NCBI RefSeq assembly: GCF_000422505.1
Contig: NZ_AULX01000024.1
Span: 82,517-146,516, forward strand
Direction of reading: 5' to 3'
DNA: 64,000 nucleotides
From: Paenibacillus pinihumi DSM 23905 = JCM 16419
GTDB lineage: Bacteria; Bacillota; Bacilli; Paenibacillales; Paenibacillaceae
Position 1 is the first letter of the stretch, and every line of letters begins with the position of its first letter. Below the pieces are notes generated by a model that had not been told where the DNA came from, ran no database searches, and saw nothing but the letters and a program-made list of their open reading frames with translations. Positions 60,163 to 64,000 of the stretch are shown here, piece by piece. A program made the position numbers and the translations under genes.

Positions 60163-60456
60163 CTAAGGCTCCTGCTTTTTGAGTCGTGCTTCCAGATAAA
60201 AGGTAGCGAACGGAATAATAGAGGCGATAATTGCAAAGGCGATTGCGTCCATTTTCCATTTTTTCTGCCAGGCTACTTGTGCCAGTGCCAGCATATACAA
60301 GACGAACAGCAGACCGTGAAGAGCGCCGACAATGGTTACAGGCTGGGGAATATCCATCAGGTATTTCATCGGCATTGCAATAATCAGCAGAACGAGGTAC
60401 GAAAGGCCTTCATACAAGGCGATCATACGAAACCGGCCCAAGGCAGTTTTCAACAT
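60163..60456 (-). CDS. DUF3817 membrane protein
   Basis: A 97-residue integral membrane protein with three hydrophobic segments. FRMIALYEGLSYLVLLIIAMPMKYLMDIPQPVTIVGALHGLLF is the DUF3817 (YdzA-type) pattern, and the C-terminus is Lys-rich. AGGGAG lies 8 bases upstream of the start. Function unknown. It converges with the DUF3900 gene without an evident strong terminator. Confidence 0.85.
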   Translation of the reverse strand: MLKTALGRFRMIALYEGLSYLVLLIIAMPMKYLMDIPQPVTIVGALHGLLFVLYMLALAQVAWQKKWKMDAIAFAIIASIIPFATFYLEARLKKQEP

Positions 60457-60743
60457 GTAAAGCTCCCTTCATGAAACATGAATTTAATGAAACAGATCGC
60501 ATCTATTATAGTCGGAATCAGGCTCCAATAGGGCGGGCATTGGCGATTATTCAAAATAAATTCACAAGATGTGACAAAGTAAAGCTGAACCTTCAGGTTT
60601 CTGATCCATGAAAAAGAATCGGCGAAGATCAATTTTTTGTAAAAAATTGTGCCGCTTCTGTATTCTTTATTGTTCTGACGTTATGATAGACAGTAAAAGC
60701 GGCCAGCGGCCAAAAACAGCTTACTAAACTTAAGGAGGCACCT

Positions 60744-61013
60744 ATGAACGTTACAGTCATTGAAGCACATATGGGTTGGAGTAAAGAGGACGGATATACC
60801 GGTCAAGTAAAATTTACAGTAGAGGGCCATCAGGGCGCTTATGAAATGACGCTGCAAAAAAAGCGCGGCAATGACTGGATGTATGGATTGATCTTTGCTG
60901 ACGGCCTTGGCAAGGAAGAAGAGATTTTGTTTGTGGAGGAGCAGCTGGAGGAGGATGACGAGCTGTTCGATACGCTTGTGGAAGCAGCCAAAAGCACATT
61001 GGAGAAAGAGTAA
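60744..61013 (+). CDS. Small acidic protein, 89 aa
   Basis: Not recognised. An 89-residue soluble protein with strand-rich first half (VTVIEAHMGWSKEDGYTGQVKFTVEGHQGAYEMTLQ) and a strongly acidic C-terminus (GKEEEILFVEEQLEEDDELFDTLVEAAKSTLEKE). GGAGGCACCT lies before the ATG. It ends 9 bases before a large Hpt-REC-GGDEF-REC gene, so the two are probably transcribed together and it may be a partner of that regulator. Confidence 0.65.
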   Translation: MNVTVIEAHMGWSKEDGYTGQVKFTVEGHQGAYEMTLQKKRGNDWMYGLIFADGLGKEEEILFVEEQLEEDDELFDTLVEAAKSTLEKE

Positions 61014-61022
61014 AGGCGGTAG

Positions 61023-62738
61023 ATGGGAGAAATGAGACATCCGGGCAATGAAAGCCTGCGGTCTGGTGCGAACCAGAGAGGGGAGCAACTGATTAAGGAA
61101 GGCCGGAGAAGATTCATCGCAGAGTTTGAGAAATATATCCGCGAATTGGAATGTCTTCTTGTGAAATGTGATCTGGGGGACGATGAAAGCATTGTCAAGC
61201 TGCGCACAATCGCCCACACGATGAAAGGCAGCGCTCCTGTATTTGGCTTGAACCGGATTGGTCAGATTGCCGAGCGGCTGCTTGGATTGTGGGAGGAAGC
61301 GATGCCGGCAGACAAGATAAAGGTTCGGACTTTGCTTCAGCCCAGCCGCCAGCTTGTGAGCGAATTGCAGATGGAATATGAGATTTACCGCAAGGAGCTG
61401 GAGCTGGAAAGTGCTGAATCCCGCAGGAGCATGGGATCCCTTGCTGCACAAAGCCGTTTGCTCATTATTGATGATGATTCCGTACTGCGCTCCTATCTGC
61501 TGCGCAGCTTGCAGTATGACGGTTATGAAGTAATGGAAGCTTCGGATGTGGAGACCGGCAAGCGTCTTCTGCGCGAGCACCATTTTGATCTGATTATTCT
61601 GGACCTGATGATGTACCCGCAGTCGGGATATGAGCTGTTCGATTTCCTGAAGGAAGACCCGACATTTAAATGGCTGCCGCTTATTGTGCTGTCAGGACGC
61701 GGCGATTTGCAGGACAAGGTGCAATGCTTTTTTCTGGGAGCGGATGATTATGTAACCAAGCCCTTTCAATATGAAGAGCTGGCTGCCAGAATTTATAGTC
61801 TGCTGCAACGCAACAAGGGTTTTGAGCAGATGGCATTCCGTGATCCGCTGACCGGAGTATTCAACCGCCGCTATATGGATCAGCAGCTTCAGCGTGAATT
61901 GCAGCGAATTGAACGGTATCCGACACCTATCACAATGGCTTTCATTGATATAGACTGCTTCAAATCAATCAACGATACATACGGCCATACCGCAGGGGAT
62001 GTCGTGCTTCAGGGTCTCGCAAATATGCTCCAGAACCGGATGCGCGTCACCGATCTCATCGCCCGGTTTGGCGGGGAAGAGTTTGTGATCATCATGCCGG
62101 GCACGACTGCTGAAGAAGGTGAGCGTGTTCTTGGAGAAGCGCTGCAGGCCGTCCGTGAGACGGCAGTTGCCCGGGATGAAGTCAGAGAATACCGGATTAC
62201 CTTCTCGGCCGGTATTGCGCAGTGGCGTGAAGGGCTGACTGCCGAGCAATGGATCAGGCTGGCAGATAAGGCAATGTACAATTCCAAGTCCCGCGGCCGT
62301 AACCGGATTACAAGAATTCACCAGGACGAGAACGAGCTTTCCATGAAGGCAGAGCAGCCCAAGCTGAAGAAGCTGCTGGTTGCAGATGATGATGAAATTA
62401 TTCGTTCATTTATAGTCAATACGCTAAATCATCTACCGATTGAGATTATCCAGGCTGTTGACGGTCAGGATGCTCTGGAGCAGCTTCGTACGCAGACCGT
62501 AAATCTGTGCATACTGGACGGCATGATGCCCCATTTGGATGGTCTTACATTGCTGAAGAAGCTGCGCCAGGATCAGAGCCTCGCCAGCCATCAGGCGAAG
62601 GTCATTATGCTGACCTCCAAGAAAAAAGAAGAGGCGATCCAGCAGGGGCTTATGCTTGGAGCCGAGGAATACATGGCGAAACCTTTTTCTATTGTAGAGC
62701 TGGAGATGCGGGTCAAGCGATTGCTGGATCAGGCATAA
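61023..62738 (+). CDS. Hpt-REC-GGDEF-REC signalling protein
   Basis: A 571-residue multi-domain signal protein. Hpt: IAHTMKGSAPVFGL with H64/65. REC1: DDD 150-152, phosphoacceptor D194 in LIILDLMMYP, K247. GGDEF: DPLTGVFNRRYMDQQL, catalytic GGEEF 350-354, and an I-site RVTD at 341-344 for product inhibition. REC2: DDD 455-457, D499, K553. The cyclase site is intact, so it probably makes cyclic-di-GMP under phosphorelay control. The start has AAAGGCGGTAG. No membrane segment is seen. Confidence 0.93.
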   Translation: MGEMRHPGNESLRSGANQRGEQLIKEGRRRFIAEFEKYIRELECLLVKCDLGDDESIVKLRTIAHTMKGSAPVFGLNRIGQIAERLLGLWEEAMPADKIKVRTLLQPSRQLVSELQMEYEIYRKELELESAESRRSMGSLAAQSRLLIIDDDSVLRSYLLRSLQYDGYEVMEASDVETGKRLLREHHFDLIILDLMMYPQSGYELFDFLKEDPTFKWLPLIVLSGRGDLQDKVQCFFLGADDYVTKPFQYEELAARIYSLLQRNKGFEQMAFRDPLTGVFNRRYMDQQLQRELQRIERYPTPITMAFIDIDCFKSINDTYGHTAGDVVLQGLANMLQNRMRVTDLIARFGGEEFVIIMPGTTAEEGERVLGEALQAVRETAVARDEVREYRITFSAGIAQWREGLTAEQWIRLADKAMYNSKSRGRNRITRIHQDENELSMKAEQPKLKKLLVADDDEIIRSFIVNTLNHLPIEIIQAVDGQDALEQLRTQTVNLCILDGMMPHLDGLTLLKKLRQDQSLASHQAKVIMLTSKKKEEAIQQGLMLGAEEYMAKPFSIVELEMRVKRLLDQA

Positions 62739-62862
62739 GTCGGGCTGTATGGTGTATGCATGGGAACACAGCTATCTTTACCCATGTATTATGTTTCGTG
62801 TGCGCGGGAAAAACAAGTACGAGCCAGAAGCGAGCTTCTTCGGTTCTAATAACTTGAAGGGA

Positions 62863-63255
62863 ATGACGCACAGCATGAAACGTCTCGCAGCCTGCTTTAT
62901 GCTTATTGCTTCATTGATGTTGATTTTGTCAGTACCTGCATTTGCCAACACGGCAACCAGAATGGGTACAGATGTTGGAACCTACGGTACCAATACTTAT
63001 GACAGATACAACACAACGAATGATATGACGAACAATCGTGGTGTACGCGGTTATACCGGAACAGGCTATGACCGTGTAACAACAGACGGTAACTACAACA
63101 ACTACAACATGCGGTCGGTTGATGGTACAACTACAACCGCAAATCGTTACCGTGCTGCAGCTACTACCACCAACAACATGAGCTGGGGCTGGCTCGGTCT
63201 GCTCGGTCTGCTTGGACTGATCGGAATGCGCGGACGCAACCGGGAGACTTCCTAG
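62863..63255 (+). CDS. Secreted WGxxGxxG-type surface protein
   Basis: A 130-residue exported protein with a signal peptide (MKRLAACFMLIASLMLILSVPAFA, likely cleaved after A28) followed by a low-complexity Asn/Thr/Tyr/Gly-rich region (TYGTNTYDRYNTTNDMTNN, NYNNYNMRS), then WGWLGLLGLLGLIG at 108-121 and a basic tail RGRNRETS. That C-terminal WGxxGxxG plus a hydrophobic stretch and basic end is a known C-terminal sorting-type signal. ATG 62863 (AAGGGA upstream) or ATG 62875 starts it. Function unknown. Confidence 0.72.
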   Translation: MTHSMKRLAACFMLIASLMLILSVPAFANTATRMGTDVGTYGTNTYDRYNTTNDMTNNRGVRGYTGTGYDRVTTDGNYNNYNMRSVDGTTTTANRYRAAATTTNNMSWGWLGLLGLLGLIGMRGRNRETS

Positions 63256-63272
63256 AACCTGCTGCTACAATT

Positions 63273-63320
63273 CCAAATGCCATTCCTCTGCAGAAATTCA
63301 GAGCGGATGGCATTTGGTTT
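63273..63320 (+). terminator. Terminator after the WGxxGxxG gene
   Basis: CCAAATGCCA (63273-63282) pairs perfectly with TGGCATTTGG (63308-63317), with an inner CTCTG/CAGAG hairpin and TTT at the end. Confidence 0.75.
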
Positions 63321-63420
63321 GTATAAAGGATTTTAGTGTTTTGCCTTTTGTTTAATGTAAGGAGTTAAATTGCTGAGGGCAGGTAATATTAAATGCAGTT
63401 TCAATTTATTCAAAATAAGG

Positions 63421-63449
63421 TTGCATCTTCAGGGACAAGATGCTATGAT
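63421..63449 (+). promoter_or_regulatory. rRNA promoter P1
   Basis: TTGCAT (63421-63426) and TATGAT (63444-63449), 17-base spacing, the upstream one of two tandem promoters before the 16S gene. Confidence 0.65.
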
Positions 63450-63512
63450 ATGGTTCTTGCGTTAAACAACGCGGGCTCAAGAAATTATAAAATAATTTTT
63501 TTGAGAAAAGTG

Positions 63513-63542
63513 TTGCACTAACGTTTGGAAATGTGGTATGAT
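63513..63542 (+). promoter_or_regulatory. rRNA promoter P2
   Basis: TTGCAC (63513-63518) and TATGAT (63537-63542), 18-base spacing; A/T-rich bases (an UP-element-like region) lie just upstream. It is about 93 bases downstream of P1, as in Bacillus rRNA operons. The leader contains CCCTTTGAAAACTGAACA at 63644-63661, a sequence common in Bacillales rRNA leaders. Confidence 0.7.
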
Positions 63543-63715
63543 ATAATTCCTGTCAGCGAGAAAGTGGTTGGCTGGACAAGCTGAGAAAAAAAGCTTGCAT
63601 CATTTTCAAATAAGTGATACAATCTAATTCTGAGCTTGAAATTGCCCTTTGAAAACTGAACAATAAGCGAATGAGTCAATGTTTGTAATATGAGCTAACA
63701 AGCTTATCTATAACT

Positions 63716-64000
63716 TTTATGGAGAGTTTGATCCTGGCTCAGGACGAACGCTGGCGGCGTGCCTAATACATGCAAGTCGAGCGGACTTGAAGAGAAGCTT
63801 GCTTCTCGGATAGTTAGCGGCGGACGGGTGAGTAACACGTAGGTAACCTGCCTGTAAGACTGGGATAACATTCGGAAACGAATGCTAATACCGGATACGC
63901 GGTTTGATCGCATGGTCGAACCGGGAAAGACGGAGCAATCTGTCACTTACAGATGGACCTGCGGCGCATTAGCTAGTTGGTGAGGTAACGGCTCACCAAG
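63716..64000 (+). rRNA. rrs: 16S ribosomal RNA, 5' end (truncated by window)
   Basis: The conserved start GGAGAGTTTGATCCTGGCTC is at 63721-63740, with GAACGCTGGCGGCGTGCCTA and TGCAAGTCGAGCGGA following; the mature 5' end is estimated at about 63716 from alignment to TTTATCGGAGAG of B. subtilis. About 285 bases are present; the rest lies beyond the window. The 5' sequence AGCGGCGGACGGGTGAGTAA is typical of Bacillales. Strand + in the same direction as the tandem promoters. Confidence 0.97.

Noticed and set aside
1..64000. CRISPR arrays, insertion sequences, prophage genes and tRNAs
   Set aside because: Looked for direct repeats with spacers, transposase motifs, integrase motifs and cloverleaf TTCRANNC-type elements; none convincing was found.

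Overview
The window reads as a chromosomal segment of a spore-forming, low-to-mid GC Firmicute of the Bacillales, most likely Paenibacillaceae. The pointers are the spo genes (spoIIIAH, spoIVB, spo0A, spoVS), a gerA-type germination operon, abundant TTG/GTG starts with AAGGAGG-type ribosome sites, and the gene order acc - yqhY(asp23) - nusB - folD - xseAB - ispA - dxs - tlyA - argR - recN - spoIVB - spo0A, which matches Bacillus subtilis. No insertion sequence, prophage, CRISPR array or tRNA was seen. Almost everything is on the + strand; the six minus-strand genes are prli42, bioY, a HIT gene, a DEAD-box helicase and two small DUF membrane proteins.

Layout. 1-2.5 kb: end of spoIIIAH, then accB-accC (biotin-dependent acetyl-CoA carboxylase). 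2.5-4.0 kb: Asp23, AmaP and DUF2273 envelope-stress proteins. 4.1-13.8 kb: nusB, folD, xseA, xseB, ispA, dxs, tlyA, an unknown membrane protein, argR, recN. 13.9-16.2 kb: spoIVB and spo0A, with Spo0A boxes and a sigma-H-like promoter. 16.5-22.8 kb: DUF2627, a branched-chain 2-oxoacid dehydrogenase cluster (lpd, bkdAA, bkdAB, bkdB) and lipB. 22.8-28.2 kb: a 32-residue prli42 gene, an M20 peptidase, recA behind a LexA box, recX, rny. 28.4-37.0 kb: ymdB, spoVS, membrane dipeptidase, korA-korB, pduL, miaB, ricA. 37.1-42.5 kb: an unusual dihydroorotate-dehydrogenase-like membrane fusion, then bioY divergent from a single-chain ECF transporter (two ATPases plus EcfT) across a BirA operator. 42.5-47.7 kb: signal peptidase, DUF4184, uppP, YbjQ-family, rhodanese, cbiZ, HIT protein. 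47.8-54.5 kb: a two-component system, two very small genes, hrpB and a converging DEAD-box helicase. 54.8-59 kb: gerA-gerB-gerC plus a small membrane protein. 59-63.3 kb: DUF3900, DUF3817, a small acidic protein, an Hpt-REC-GGDEF-REC regulator and a WGxxGxxG surface protein. 63.4-64 kb: tandem rRNA promoters and the 5' end of a 16S rRNA cut by the window edge.

How it fits together. The left third is a housekeeping and sporulation block linking fatty-acid precursors, folate C1, isoprenoid synthesis, DNA repair and the sporulation master regulator. The bkd cluster makes branched acyl-CoA primers for iso/anteiso fatty acids, and the adjacent lipB can lipoylate its E2. Biotin import (bioY plus ECF motor) would feed AccB. 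The least explained pieces are the PyrD-like/duplicated-membrane fusion at 37.1 kb, the single-chain ECF motor, the histidine-rich RicA, the sigma-region-2-only protein at 50.0 kb and the LexA-like site ahead of the argR-recN group. All functions are assigned by reading motifs and context; no database search was run.
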